From Cordylochernes scorpioides (taxonomy: Eukaryota > Arthropoda > Arachnida > Pseudoscorpiones > Chernetidae), in NCBI GenBank assembly GCA_030710605.1, contig CP092872.1:9647916-9711915 (forward strand): a stretch of 64,000 nt of DNA, given 5' to 3'. Both the position numbers and the translations under genes were made by a program. Below, in pieces: positions 44,753 to 55,567 of the stretch; position 1 is the first letter of the stretch, and the number at the start of each line of letters is the position of its first letter. Under the pieces are notes generated by a model. It ran no database searches and had not been told where the DNA came from. It saw nothing but the letters and a program-made list of their open reading frames with translations.

Positions 44753-45414
44753 CCTGTGTAGTGGTTCAGCTTTTGAGCAAAATTCTTAATGAAACGACGA
44801 TAATATGAGCACATTCCAATGAAACTTCTTACATCAGTAAGGGATTTGGGAGTAGGGAATTTGGACATAGCATCAACTTTACCCGGGTCGGGGTGCACGC
44901 CCTCTCCATCCACCAGATGCCCAAAAATGCTTAGTCGTTTTGTTCCGAACAAGCACTTGTCTGGATTTAACACAAGTCCAGCCTTTGAGAGACACCTGAG
45001 AACTAATTCAAGGCGTCGAACATGTTCGTCAAAGGTGGGTGAAAACACAATAATATCGTCCAGATAGCAAAGGCACATTGACCACTTCAACCCCCTCAGC
45101 AAGGTATCCATCATTCTTTCAAATGTCGCTGGGGCGTTACACAGCCCGAAAGGCATAACTTTGAACTCGTACAATCCGTCGGGTGTAATGAAGGCGGTCT
45201 TTTCGCGATCTGCCTCATCCACCTCAATCTGCCAGTAACCAGAACGGAGGTCCATGGAAGAATAATAACTCGCCCCTCTTAAGCAATCGAGTGTATCGTC
45301 AATCCTTGGTAGTGGATATACATCCTTTTTTGTGATTTTATTCAGGTGTCTGTAATCGACACAGAAACGCCAACTACCATTTTTCTTTTCACTAATACCA
45401 CAGGAGAGGACCAA
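44746..45414 (-). pseudogene. pol: Gypsy C reverse transcriptase core
   Basis: RT blocks GSWRFCVDYRHLNKITKKD, YSSMDLRSGYWQIEVDE (Asp), FKVMPFGLCNAPATFERMM and CYLDDIIVFS (catalytic DD), then RSFIGMCSYYRRFIKNFA. The frame is lost near 44775 at a run of A, with RNase H continuing in another frame. Confidence 0.92.
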
Positions 45415-46463
45415 GGACTTTCGGAAAGCTGAACTATACCTCCTTTCAACATTTTGTCGACCTCATTCTGAATGGTTTGACGTTCGACCTGCGACACTCG
45501 ATATGGACGGCGTTTAATCGGGGGATGGTCCTCTGTATTTATCTTGTGCTTGGCTGTGCTCGTCAGATTAGACGGAAACTTATTAAATTCAAATAAGCCG
45601 CTGAAACTCCCAAGTATCGAACATATCCTGGTCCTTTCAAGCATGGATAGATCAGGGCTTATCATCGAGGCAATGTTTGGAGAGTTTTCTTGTCCAAGAA
45701 TCCCCTGCCGATTGGTGTCCGAAGCATCACCGATGACCGCCAGCTGACCCTCTTCCAGTACCTGTATCTCTCCAATACACATTACTTTGGGGACAGTTCG
45801 ATCACATGTGCCGATGTTGGTTATCCAAATTCTCCCTTTTCCATGCTGGACAGCGAAGATCGAGGCGGGAACCATCAGATCACGTTCTAGAAAGAGGATC
45901 CTCGAAGGCTCCATTACGACATCATTCACACCGAGTATAGCTTCGCTGATTACGTTTATCTGCTTGGTTGATCCAGCGGGGATTATAAAGCTATCGTCGG
46001 CGGCCACAGTTTGGAATATGCTCGAAGAATCCTCTGGTAGTTCTGCTTTTTTTAACAGAATCTCGGCGCTACCACAATCGATTATAGCCCTTGACGCCTC
46101 CAGAAAGTCCCAACCGAGAATGATGTCGTGGCTACAACTTGGTAAAACAATGAATTCAAACGGCTGTACCAATCCGTTTATTTCTAAACGTAACGTACAT
46201 CGGCCCCTGGAAACGATATATTTCCCGTCGGCAACTCTAAGTGTCATGCCAGCGTCACTGAACATAGTCTTTTTGTGTTGTTGTCTAAAGTGGTCCGAAA
46301 TAACCGAAAACGAAGCGCCGCTGTCGACAAGGGCAGGAAAAGTTTTATCGTCAATAGTAACGTCAACTATATTCTGTGATAGTTTAGCGGCTATGAGCGG
46401 CGGAGGATTTATAATCTCCTCAGCGACCTTACCTCCAGCGAAGGGCGCTTGCTCTAGTTTTCC
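45342..46463 (-). pseudogene. pol: Gypsy C protease and start of reverse transcriptase
   Basis: Opens right after a TGA at 46464-46466, in the -1 frame relative to gag, with only about ten bases of overlap. The protease active site VDSGASFSVIS is near 46330, and the flap or late protease region DIILGWDFLEASRAIIDC follows. Then comes the linker and the RT start (INTEDHPPIKRRPYRVS, SPWSSPVVLV). The frame is lost at about 45395 in an A-rich stretch, and RT goes on in the next frame. The protease would mature the Gag-Pol precursor. Confidence 0.9.
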
Positions 46464-47599
46464 TCACGATAAGGTGATCGGCCAGATCGTCGGCTTGGCG
46501 ATATCGAGGGGCGACGTTCAGCTGGGGATCGGCCACGACCTGGATAGGGCGACGGGCTTCGGTAACTTGGGCGGCCTGGGGTTTCATTGCTATTATAGAT
46601 CGTTCGCGGGCCGTTCTGGACAGGGTGGTATCTCCCCGGTGGCTGTCGATCCATCATCCCTCGCCGCTCTCGGCAGTACCTGGCGACGTGACCCGGGCGT
46701 CCGCATTGGAAACAAACGGGAATATTATCCACCGTCCTCCATTCGTCAGTCTTTCTTCGGGCAGTTGTCAGCCTTGTAGGACTTTGCTGCTGGTAATACG
46801 GGGGTGGTTTCGCCGGTCCTTCAAATAGGCGGCGTTGTTCTTGGTAGTATGGACCCTGCTGCGCAATTGGGGTCAGATTTCTCTCAACCTCTTCATGAAT
46901 CATTTTCTTCAGGGAGTTCACCTCCGGCACTATAGGTTCGGAATGTAGGGCACTTTTAATTTCTTCTCTCACGATTCGTCGAATCAGATCTTCCAGGGAC
47001 GAGGAGTTTGGTTGCTCTATACTTGCGACGTTAGGGAGTCGCTCAAACCTTGGTTTCCCGATGCGTCGCTGCTTGCAAGCCTCCACCTTTCGGCACCAAT
47101 CGACAAAGGCTTCAACAGTATCAATTTCCTTTATCAAGATGACCTGATAGACATCTTCTACCACACCTTTCATTAGATGTGCCACTTTCTCTTCTTTACT
47201 CATATCGGGATTCACCTGCCTACACAAGCTCAGAACGTCTTGGATATAGGATTCACAGGATTCTGTACTCTTCTGAGCTCGACTCTGAAGGTTGTCCTTA
47301 GCGCGTCTGAGAAGGACACCGCTATTGTCGAATGTCCGGCTAAACATCTCCTTAAACATATCCCACGAATCCATTCCTTCTTCGTTGTTATCATACCATT
47401 GGCCAGCGGTCCCTTCCAAAAAGAATGGTGCGTTCGCCAATTTCATCGTGGCATCCCAGCAGTTCGATCTCGCAATACGTTCGTAATCCTTCATCCATTT
47501 GCCACAATCCTCCGTTCCATTGCCGCTAAACACAGTTGGGTTTCTTGTCAAATGTTTGCAAGTATTAACACCCGTGTTAACTCCAGCCGATATTGACAT
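46454..47599 (-). CDS. gag: Gypsy C gag polyprotein
   Basis: The start chosen is the first in-frame ATG (47597-47599, MSISAGVNTGVNTCKHL); the frame is open further upstream into the LTR but has no ATG there. The capsid-like region (WYDNNEEGMDSWDMFKEMF, LMKGVVEDVYQVIL) is followed by a zinc knuckle CFQCGRPGHVARYC and a basic, Ser/Arg/Pro-rich tail (SPSRRSGRSPYREEN). Length, about 381 codons, is normal for Gypsy gag. The stop TAG at 46454-46456 lies where pol opens in the -1 frame, so the two are probably linked by frameshifting. Intact. Confidence 0.9.
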   Translation of the reverse strand: MSISAGVNTGVNTCKHLTRNPTVFSGNGTEDCGKWMKDYERIARSNCWDATMKLANAPFFLEGTAGQWYDNNEEGMDSWDMFKEMFSRTFDNSGVLLRRAKDNLQSRAQKSTESCESYIQDVLSLCRQVNPDMSKEEKVAHLMKGVVEDVYQVILIKEIDTVEAFVDWCRKVEACKQRRIGKPRFERLPNVASIEQPNSSSLEDLIRRIVREEIKSALHSEPIVPEVNSLKKMIHEEVERNLTPIAQQGPYYQEQRRLFEGPAKPPPYYQQQSPTRLTTARRKTDEWRTVDNIPVCFQCGRPGHVARYCRERRGMMDRQPPGRYHPVQNGPRTIYNSNETPGRPSYRSPSPYPGRGRSPAERRPSISPSRRSGRSPYREEN

Positions 47600-47717
47600 T
47601 TTTCTGATTGGCTTATTCTTTTCGTCGAAATCAAAACGTGGTTCCAGGCCTACTAGGCGACGGCTTCTTCTGACAGAGGTATCCGTGATGGTATCGGTAC
47701 CCAGCTTCTCCACCACT

Positions 47718-47916
47718 TGTGGCGGTAAGAATTGCAAGCAACAGGCGTAGATAAATCGAACGATAAACGTTTATTGCTGCCAACGAGCAGACTACTCAAA
47801 TCAAAGAATACACGAACACACACATATACACCAATCATTAACTCAATACATGCAAAACAAACACAAACAAAATCCAAAACCTAATTATGTAAAACAATAC
47901 AACAAATAACGCTACA
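47718..47916 (-). repeat. 5' LTR of Gypsy C
   Basis: 199 bp. The minus-strand LTR begins TGTAGCGTTATTTGTTG and ends TTACCGCCACA. Confidence 0.93.
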
Positions 47917-49075
47917 ATATATAGAGAGATTAAATAATATTCTATGAAATAACAATAGAAAAATAAGTGGGTCAGGTGTTGATATTAAAAATAAAGAAAG
48001 CATATCCTGACCACAAGCACATGGGCTTTTTAGATAGCAGAGCGCCATCTAGCCACTTCTCGAGGCAAAAAAAAAAAAAAAACGTCAAAACTAGACTGAC
48101 CGTCGCCGCAAACCTGGTGTTGTGGCTTTGTCACCGAGACTGCTAGTTTGCGACGACGGTCAATGGTCAATAGATGACGTTTTAGCGGTAGAGGCGACCT
48201 TTATTTTTTAGAAAAACGATAGTTATATCTTTTAAGATAAATTCGATCTCACATAATATGAACATAGCCAAATATTATGATAGTATGATGCATTAGCGAA
48301 TAAATAATAATAGAATATGCAATATTCTATATGCTTCGCGTTCCTAAAATTTATAAAGGATGAGGATTAGCAACTTTTTAATTCCTTAGGGAGAATTAAA
48401 ACGTTCGAATAGGAAGTTGTCTTACCCATCAGCGAAGATGTTAGACCACAGTTTGGTAAAGCTTCATCTCGGACGTTGACTTGGGAAAAGAACGGGAAGG
48501 AATGGAAGAAGAATCATTCCAACACAAAGACAAAGTAGGGTTTGTTGCGGCGTGCTGTTGCAGGCAACGTCGGCTCGCGCTGACTGCTCGGGGATCTTGT
48601 AAGAAGAAAAAGTGAAAAACATCGTAGTTATGAGAGGGGATAAAAAAAATCACATTTACCATGAATCTTCAACAATCAAGTCTTATAAACATATTTTAAT
48701 GCTATTTTTCTTTTCTAAATATTTAGTAAAAATTATTTCCACAGTCATTATCCTGCGATCTTATAAACAAATTTAACGCTATTTTTTTATTTATATAATT
48801 AAAATTATTTCTACAGTTTTTTTTCTGTGATGTTTAAAAATTGAAAGAGGTAAGGCATAGCTTGTCAGTGGTGAACCCTCCAAGCGTTTTCGTCATTTTA
48901 TTCTCCATACAGCTTCAAAATTGTATTGGACTGAGAGTTCTTATAAAAACCCTGAATTTCAAATAATATAAACATTTCTACAGTCCTAGAAGCATATGTC
49001 CATAGTTTTTCAAACACCATTTTACTGTATTCAATAGCAAGTGCAGGGTATATGAGAACTCAGTCCAATATGAGA
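47917..49075. other. Intervening DNA with repeat fragments
   Basis: 48090-48180 is a fragment of the dispersed element seen at 56880 and 63690 (ACCGTCGCCGCAAAC, TTGTGGCTTTGTCACCGA). 48960-49070 resembles the left part of the 58141 MITE (CTACAGTCCTAGAAGCATAT). 48430-48600 is GC-richer and has short open frames on both strands, none recognisable. Confidence 0.5.
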
Positions 49076-49158
49076 GTCGGTGGACGAGTGAGTAACACCC
49101 TCGATTCCCGACAGCCATGAACAGTGATCGAATCCCGCGTTAGCATTTTGTTTAATAT
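49076..49158 (+). mobile_element. SINE family S, first half (split by LINE-2)
   Basis: GTCGGTGGACGAGTGAGTAA head and GATCGAATCCCGCGTTA, then CATTTTGTTTAATAT (49144-49158), which is the 15-bp target duplication of LINE-2. The rest of the SINE is at 53831. Confidence 0.8.
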
Positions 49159-49283
49159 ACACAACACAACAATAGCCTTTTTGGGCACACGTGGCATACA
49201 GGATTCTCCCGGTAGGACAAAATAAATAAATAACAGATTAGCATCATAGTTATATTGAAATATTGGGTATTGACCTCGACCAA

Positions 49284-49538
49284 TTATCGAGTTGGATCCG
49301 GTGTCTGTGCTAAACATTTTGATTGAGCTGATTTCCAGTATTTATAAAAAGTGAATGCAAAGGGTCTGGATTTTACGACTTTTGTCATTAAAACATAAGG
49401 CGAATTGCTATTATAGCTGGTCTCTTGACGAAGAATTTCTCTTTCTTCTTCCATTGCCGTGCAGTAGAACATGTAGTGTGGAAAATCGAGACTAAATTCA
49501 CCGTTGCATAAGGTGCATTTTATGGTCCTAGTTTTCAA
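49284..49538 (-). pseudogene. LINE-2 C-terminal zinc knuckle
   Basis: CTLCNGEFSLDFPHYMFYC gives a C-x2-C...H-x4-C cluster typical of the ORF2 end. The stop is at 49284, followed by about 125 bp of 3' UTR and the tail. Confidence 0.7.
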
Positions 49539-49696
49539 TAGTGAAACATGATTAATTCTCTATACTACAAAAAGGCTTCTTACTTGTGCAATGATTCTCT
49601 TTAAGGTTAGGGGGGTATTGTCATTCAGATAGCGTTCCATTGTAGGTGATGAATGAAAGTATTTATAATGAGAGTAGAGTACTGATAATCTTATTC

Positions 49697-51455
49697 TTAC
49701 ATAATCCATCTGTAAAGACTGATCGGTTGCCGTTCTAAAATTAGGGGGATGTATCTTTGTAGAATATTGAAGTCTGTACATCCAACAAGCCATGAGAAAC
49801 CGGTGGTATTGAGTAGCACTATTATACTTTTTACCAGTCCGATATTCTGTTTTGAAGAAATTGAAATGTCCCACAAATGTGCCCAACAAATTGAAGGTAG
49901 CCTGCTGCCGTCCATTTTCAGAATTCTAGTCCAGAATTTTAAAGTTAGTTTTTTCACTGTGATATCAAGAGAGTTTCTTTCTGTTTCGGCCCTCAAAATA
50001 TAGCCCGGAGTATAGCTTGGAAGGCACAGAAAACGTCTGAGAAAGGTATCCTGGATTCTATCTAAGATTAAGGCCTGATTATGTGCCCAGATTGGAGCCG
50101 CATAGAGTAGGACTGTCAAGATCATAGAATCCAACAATCTCATACTTGCATGGAAGGTTTTAAGCTTGGACCTCAGAATAATCTCCCCCACAGCACCCAT
50201 CGCGGCCATAGTCCTGCCTCTATAATTTAAGGCGACTTGAGTGAAAGAAATCGAAGGGGTGAGCGGGTAGCCCAGGTACGTATATTTTGATGTAACACTT
50301 AAAGGACTTTGACCCCAATACCATCTTTCTGAACGCGCCAGCTTTCCTCCATTACGGAAAACCATTATTCTTGACTTGTTTTCGTTCAGAGTTAGTAAGT
50401 TAGTTTCTAGATAGGTTTTCAGTATATTGATTTTCAATTGAAGGTCTATTTAGAATCACCGATCAAAACAATATCGTCGGCATATAGGAGGAGGTGTATG
50501 TTTCCGAAATTGGGTAAGCATCTTCCTGACAGCCCCGAGTCATCAAATATTTTAATCAAATCGTTAATAAAGAGTAGGAATAGGCATGGGGATAGTGGGT
50601 CACCTTGGAGCACCACCCCCCCCCCCCCCCCCCCCGAACAAATTTCAATGAATTCGGTGATAGAATTGTTCCTACGAACCGCAGCGGTCATGTCTTCATA
50701 ATAACATTTAATTAGGTTGACAAATCGGTGATTCAGTCCTATTTTGACTAGTTTTGTTCATAGCAATGCGTGAGGAACCGTATCAAAAGCTTTTTTTAAG
50801 TCTACAAAGAAGGAGTAACATTTACCTCTTTTCTTCCTTAGGGCAAGTTGGATTACAGACGTCAATATGAAAATATGATCTTGACATGAGTGAGCAGATT
50901 AAAGCCCGCTTGATTCTCTGGGATAATATCATTAGTTTCAATCCATTTGACTAGGCGGGACCTAAGTATTGCTATAAATAGTTTCGCGAAATTGCTCAGC
51001 AGTGAGATTCCGCGGTATTTGGATGGATTATCAGAATCGCCATTTTAAAAATCGGATGAATAACAGACTTCGAGAAGGAGGATGGGGAATACGGCTGATC
51101 TTAGTATTCTGTTGTATAGATCCTTGAGTAACAGCAAGTAACTGTGGGGAAGGAGCTTAATTGCTTCGTTCGGTACCTCGTCGATTCCAGCTGCTTTACA
51201 GTTCTTTAAACGCAAGCTTTCTTCTGTTATCTCCCTCATTTTAATTTCCGCCAATAAGCCTGTATCCACTGAAAGCGTGTTTAGTATAGGAAGGATATAT
51301 TCTGTTGATGTTTCAGATGAGAGTAGTTTGTCGTAAAATTGGTGCCATTCTTGAAGCGATATGTTTCCTTGAATAAAACTTATTTTTTTATAAATGCTAA
51401 TTGTTTTCCAAAAGTTTTTAGAGTCATGAGTATTGCTTGATAAATTTACATGCAA
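49697..51455 (-). pseudogene. LINE-2 reverse transcriptase (broken)
   Basis: RT blocks AAGIDEVPNEAIKLLP (near 51180), FVDLKKAFDTVPHALL (near 50800, other frame), QGDPLSPCLFLLFINDL and LLLYADDIVL (catalytic DD). The thumb (LETNLLTLNENKSRIM, YTYLGYPLTP) runs on to 49697. A run of 20 C at 50616-50635 sits just before QGDPLSP in a conserved block, where no such run is expected. At least three frame breaks. Confidence 0.85.
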
Positions 51456-51458
51456 TGA

Positions 51459-52674
51459 TTAGTAGTATTTTTTCTTTTTATCTCTAATTAATGCAGCATA
51501 GAATTTCTTTTTTGAAATATAGTTAACACGGTCTGTTTCTTTTTTTGATTTCATGTAGATTTTAAGATGGGATTTAATATTCTTTTTTGTTATATAACAT
51601 TCTCGATCAAACCAGGGCTTTGAATTTGGGTTCAATGTTTTAGATCTTCTCTGCACCCCCGCTTTGCCCATAGTATCAATGATTTTATCAGTTAAAAGCC
51701 TCATTATACTATCTATTGAATGATTCCAATTCAGGTGTATTTCTTTTAGTGTCTGCAAGAAAAACGGTGAGTTCTCATGTGTCCATCTATAACTAGTTAA
51801 AGGTGTTGGATTTGTATGTCTCGAGTAATTCACCATCGACTGTAATGAAGTAATTCTGCGATCAGAACCGGGCACTATAAGGACAGACAAGGTGATAGGG
51901 AGATGGTCCGAGTATGGAGAACATTCAACTTGGAAGTTCTCAATTAGATCCAAAAGCAAGGGGGTCACCACAAAGTAATCCAAGACCGAAGAGCCACGGT
52001 CTGAGATGTAAGTAAAATTGCCATTTTGATCTGCCATCGATCTGCCATTTAATATTGTCAGTAAACTATTGTCGAGGAACTCAACAAAATGGGTTGCATT
52101 TGGAGAGATCATCTTATCACTGGAATTACGCTGTGAGAAAATATTTGAAGAGCGCAAATACATTATGAAAACCGCCCATAGATCCCGTTCGAATGTTAAG
52201 GTCACCCGCCAGCATTATTCCGTAGCCACGTAATAATCTTTCTTCAATAAACCTAAATAGTTTGTTCAGGTTGAGTTTAAAAGTATCACCAGGTGGTAAA
52301 TATGCGGCTAGTATACAAAGTTTACATATAGAGGTTTGTTTAAAACAAATTGAAATCCAGTTAGGCTCAATTACTATTTTGTAAATATAATTTGCAAACA
52401 TTTTACTGATACCGACCAGTATTCCACCAGACGGTCTTCCAGTCTTGCAACATCTTGTAGCCAGCGATTCATAAATAGTAAATTCATGTATGTCAACTTG
52501 TATATTGCGGTCGAGCCAGGTTTCTGCAAGTGCAAAAATATGATAATGTTTTACATAGTCGAGAAGATCAAACAAAGAACTAGCTCTCATGTATCCATTT
52601 ATGTTCCAGTATAAAATGTCATTAGAATTTTTACATTTAGTAAATTTCAATTGTAGGTCTGGTGATACTACCAA
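51459..52674 (-). pseudogene. LINE-2 APE-type endonuclease and linker
   Basis: Endonuclease motifs in order: ILYWNINGYMR (Asn), FALAETWLD (Glu), GRPSGGILVGI, AAYLPPG, MLAGDLNIRTG (Asp, Asn), then after a frame change near 52165, SSVLDYFVV and YSDHLPITLS (Asp-His). This enzyme nicks the target for reverse transcription. A basic stretch (TKKNIKSHLKIYMKSKKETD) follows as linker to RT. Confidence 0.85.
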
Positions 52675-52703
52675 TTCTCCCCGTTTGCATTTTGATCCAG
52701 TTG

Positions 52704-53300
52704 CTATAACTCCGCACCCTCCTTGGTGGTAATTTTACCATTGAAAACCTGGTAAACTGTTCCATTGACAATCAATTTATTATCCCTAAGTTTTGCTGTG
52801 ATTCCTTTGTTTAAGAATTCTTTCCATTTAGGTATCAACAGTCGGCGTTGTTCTCTAGTACTAGTAGAGTAGTCCTTGCTTACGAAGATTTTCAAATCCC
52901 TTAATTTAAATGAATTTTTAAATATCTCTATTCTCTCGCTGTGTTCTAGAACCTCTACCAACACTGGGGCTTTATATTTTTTTGGATAACCTCCTGCACC
53001 TGTAAATAACGATCTCATCCGAGATCTGCATCTTATCCTTTATCAAACATTTTATTTTGGCGCGGGATTCATCAGGATTTTCACTTCCGTTACCTTCCAT
53101 TCCGTAAAAAATCTAATTCTTCTCTCTGTTTTTCATCTCCATAAAACTAACTCGACTCTCAAGTTCTCTAATCTTTTTGACATTCACTTCAACGGCGCTT
53201 GCAGTTAATTCCAGAGAAGATTCAAGTTGCTGTACACGGGTGTCAAATTTCTGCATCCCCAGTTCAATCCAGATAGCCTAGATTCGAGTTTTGAACCCCA
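52704..53300 (-). pseudogene. LINE-2 ORF1 (RNA-binding protein)
   Basis: Coiled-coil-like sequence (QLESSLELTASAVEV, KKIRELESRVSFMEMKNR) near 53130-53235 precedes a segment with ENPDESRAKIKCL, KDYSTSTREQRRLLIPKWKE and LRDNKLIVNGTVYQVFNG, which resembles the C-terminal domain of L1-type ORF1 proteins. Frames are interrupted between the two parts (around 53020-53130). The protein would coat the element RNA. Confidence 0.65.
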
Positions 53301-53830
53301 ATCATCCATTTTAGAAGAAAGTGCCGCAATCAGTTATTTTAGGTCTTTTTCCATAGGCGTTTCTAGAGTTGTTTGTCTTGTAACTTTAGGGCTTGGGTTA
53401 CTCTCGATACCCGAGATCAATAACAATGCTAGTATTATAATTCTCAAATTTGATTTACTATAACAAAAACGTATAGAGAGCCCATTTTTTTTACTTGATC
53501 TAAAGCAGTCATCCTTTCGCAATTTGCATCATTTTCATCGATAAAATCATAATTTGCATAACCCAGCAACCAGCCAACGCGCTCGTTTACATTATGAGTG
53601 ATGCATAAAAACAAGATACATGTATATATTAGGCCTATGTTCATTTTTCCCTTTCTACACTCTTTTCTTCCGAGAAATAAAAGAGAAGTGTTTCCTCTTT
53701 CCCTGTACAAGAACTAGAGTAACTCAGCTGAAGGGCAAAAACTAAAAAATATCAAAAAAAAAAAAAAGAAATACTTAACGGGAGCTGTAGTTACCTGCTG
53801 CCTCTTCAGTTGGCCACCTAGCGGGGAATC

Positions 53831-53887
53831 CATTTTGTTTAATATGAGAATAACCTTCACATATTATTCATTGTTGCAAATATCATA
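53831..53887 (+). mobile_element. SINE family S, second half
   Basis: Resumes with the duplicated CATTTTGTTTAATAT, then GAGAATAACCTTCACATATT and ATTCATTGTTGCAAATATCAT. The end of the SINE is missing. Confidence 0.75.
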
Positions 53888-54369
53888 CATCCACATCCTT
53901 CTTGATAGCAGAATTCAGTACGCCTTTCCACCAATTCAGCCATCATCTAGTCTGGAAGAATGCATGCTAATGGTATTGAGGCAGTACTCTTTATGGTCTG
54001 GTTATACAATGGCAATCAAATCTACAAACTTCTCAGGAATCTGTGACCAGATTGACCACCAGTCACCAGATTTAATTCATGTTCAGTGTTATTGTTTAAA
54101 TTATGACTTAAATTTGCATTTCTTGATTTCTCAAGAAGCCTTGTCGAGCAAAATTTTGGTACAGCCTGCACTACGCTGACGAGTGCCAACAGTACGAAAC
54201 GCGAACGTGTTCACGGTTGGCTTTTCTTGATTTATTAAGAAATTGGGTTGGCCAAAGATTATGAGATAAGCCTAAATCAACGTTTAGTTGATTTTTGTTC
54301 CGTTAGATGGCGTTTTGTCATCTAAAATGTTAATTGGAGCGGTCAGCATATGCCTTTAAAAAAAAATTA
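53888..54369. other. Intervening DNA with a TTTCGG-motif repeat fragment
   Basis: 54185-54330 contains, on the minus strand, TTTCGTACTGTTGGCACTCG, the motif of the 10893 repeat. 53890-54180 has one open frame without recognisable content. Confidence 0.45.
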
Positions 54370-55183
54370 TATATAGGTCAAGAGAGAGTACGGTGGCCAG
54401 GGAAGTATATGTACATCTTGAAGAGCTTGTTGGCTAATGCGAGCAGTGTGCAGGCGGGTAACCTCTGAAGATAGGGGAGTGTCACCAGTCGCAGCACGTC
54501 ATCAACGTATCGTTGGGCCATTATGGTGTCAGTGTCCTGAATCCGAACTAGAGGTGATCTGGTATCATACGCGATTGCGCCCCAAACCACCGCGCGACAA
54601 CGCAGAAGGGGGATTCACAAATGCTGCTGGATTGAATCTTTCTCCACGTCGACTCACACGCGTACACAGCGACTATCGCGGGACAAACAGAAGCGTGACT
54701 CATCTGAGACTACATCGATCTAGCTTGGCACCATTCCAAACGTTGACATCTTTTCAGTGGGGTCTATGGCAGTCTTCTTAATGGACGACATGAATGGAAA
54801 CCATTAGCAACCAATTCGCAGGAAATGGTTCTGGTCGATATTTAATTATCTAGCGTGTCTTGCACATTTTTCAGAATGAAGGTACAAGGGGCATGTAGGT
54901 CCGCCACTGCTTGTCGAAGGATACGCCGATCCACGCATGCTGATGTCACTCTGGCTGCACCAGCATTCCTATAAATTGCCTCGTTTCCTTTTTCCAACCA
55001 TCTTCTCCACAGTCCCGTGGACGCACCCAGATGTATTTCAGCTTCGATTTGAGTATGGACCAACTCGCCCTTTTCAGCACGATCACCATGCCTCTCGTAA
55101 AAGCATCTGTCTGCTGGAACTACCTCCGTTGACGACGGCCTGGCATTATCTGCTATTACACGTGTCTTTTTAAACAAGAACAA
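54370..55183 (-). pseudogene. Decayed Tc1/mariner-type transposase
   Basis: The minus strand shows, in order, an N-terminal helix-turn-helix region (near 55000-55100, GLWRRWLEKGNEA), the second HTH region (ACVDRRILRQAVADLHAPC), the first catalytic Asp region (DVVSDESRFCL, about 54700), RRGERFNPAAFV, and VWGAIAYDTRSPLVRIQDTD with MAQRYVDDVLRLVTLPYLQ. The last catalytic segment is degenerate (FPGHRTLSLDL) and no DDE triad is complete. Frameshifts and stops make it dead. Inverted repeats could not be recognised. Confidence 0.8.
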
Positions 55184-55364
55184 AATTTGTACAATAATTT
55201 TCTTGAAGAAATAACGGCAGAAATACTGTCCTTTCCGCGAGCTCCTTCCCTTATATCTTATTCCAAGTGCGCACGAGAATTCCGCATTTCACATCTTTTG
55301 CATAACTCAGAGAGGCGCGTCTACCCTGAAATTTTCATAATTTTCTGGCCACTCTGGCCACATG

Positions 55365-55434
55365 TTCTACTGCCCTTACTTCAATTATAAAATAATGGGA
55401 GGACCTTTTTATCATTGCAGTAAGGGCAGCAGAA
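55365..55434. mobile_element. 70-bp miniature inverted-repeat element
   Basis: TTCTACTGCCCTTAC at 55365 is mirrored by GTAAGGGCAGCAGAA at 55420. The ends match the larger MITE at 58141-58561 (TTCTACTGTCC...GGACAGTAGAA). Confidence 0.65.
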
Positions 55435-55567
55435 TTTTTTTACTAATAACAAATAGCGCGCTAATGTAGATAATGTTTATATATATTTATCTCACGAACT
55501 CGAAGAGATAGGTATCTTCATAAATATCACTTTTGAAGCTTTAGTTTTTCAGAAAGATATTATTATA

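Larger units (their letters stand above)
42711..47916 (-). mobile_element. Ty3/Gypsy element C, very young, minus strand
   Basis: Identical 199-bp LTRs (TGTGGCGGTAAG...CGCTACA on the plus strand) at 42711-42909 and 47718-47916, 5,206 bp overall. ATAT lies on both sides, so a 4-bp TSD is likely but falls in a TA repeat. On the minus strand TGGTGGAGAAGCTGGGTA follows the 5' LTR after two bases (primer-binding site), and GGAGAGGAGGGCA precedes the 3' LTR (polypurine tract). Gag, protease, RT, RNase H and integrase are complete in order and broken only by single-base shifts in A-runs. Confidence 0.93.
49159..53830 (-). mobile_element. LINE-2: full-length non-LTR retrotransposon inserted in a SINE
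   Basis: 4,672 bp between two copies of CATTTTGTTTAATAT (49144-49158 and 53831-53845). The minus strand shows an ORF1, an APE-type endonuclease, RT and a C-terminal zinc knuckle. It ends in a GTGTTGTGT-type tail, not poly-A. The 5' UTR, from 53830 down to about 53400, is present, so this is a complete copy by length, but most frames are broken. ORF1 with a coiled coil (KKIRELESRVSF) followed by an L1-ORF1-like C-terminal domain, and an endonuclease, place it near the L1/CR1/Jockey-type LINEs. Confidence 0.88.

Noticed and set aside
45787-46779. A 330-codon plus-strand frame
   Set aside because: It is antisense to the protease and gag of Gypsy C, which carry clear motifs on the minus strand.
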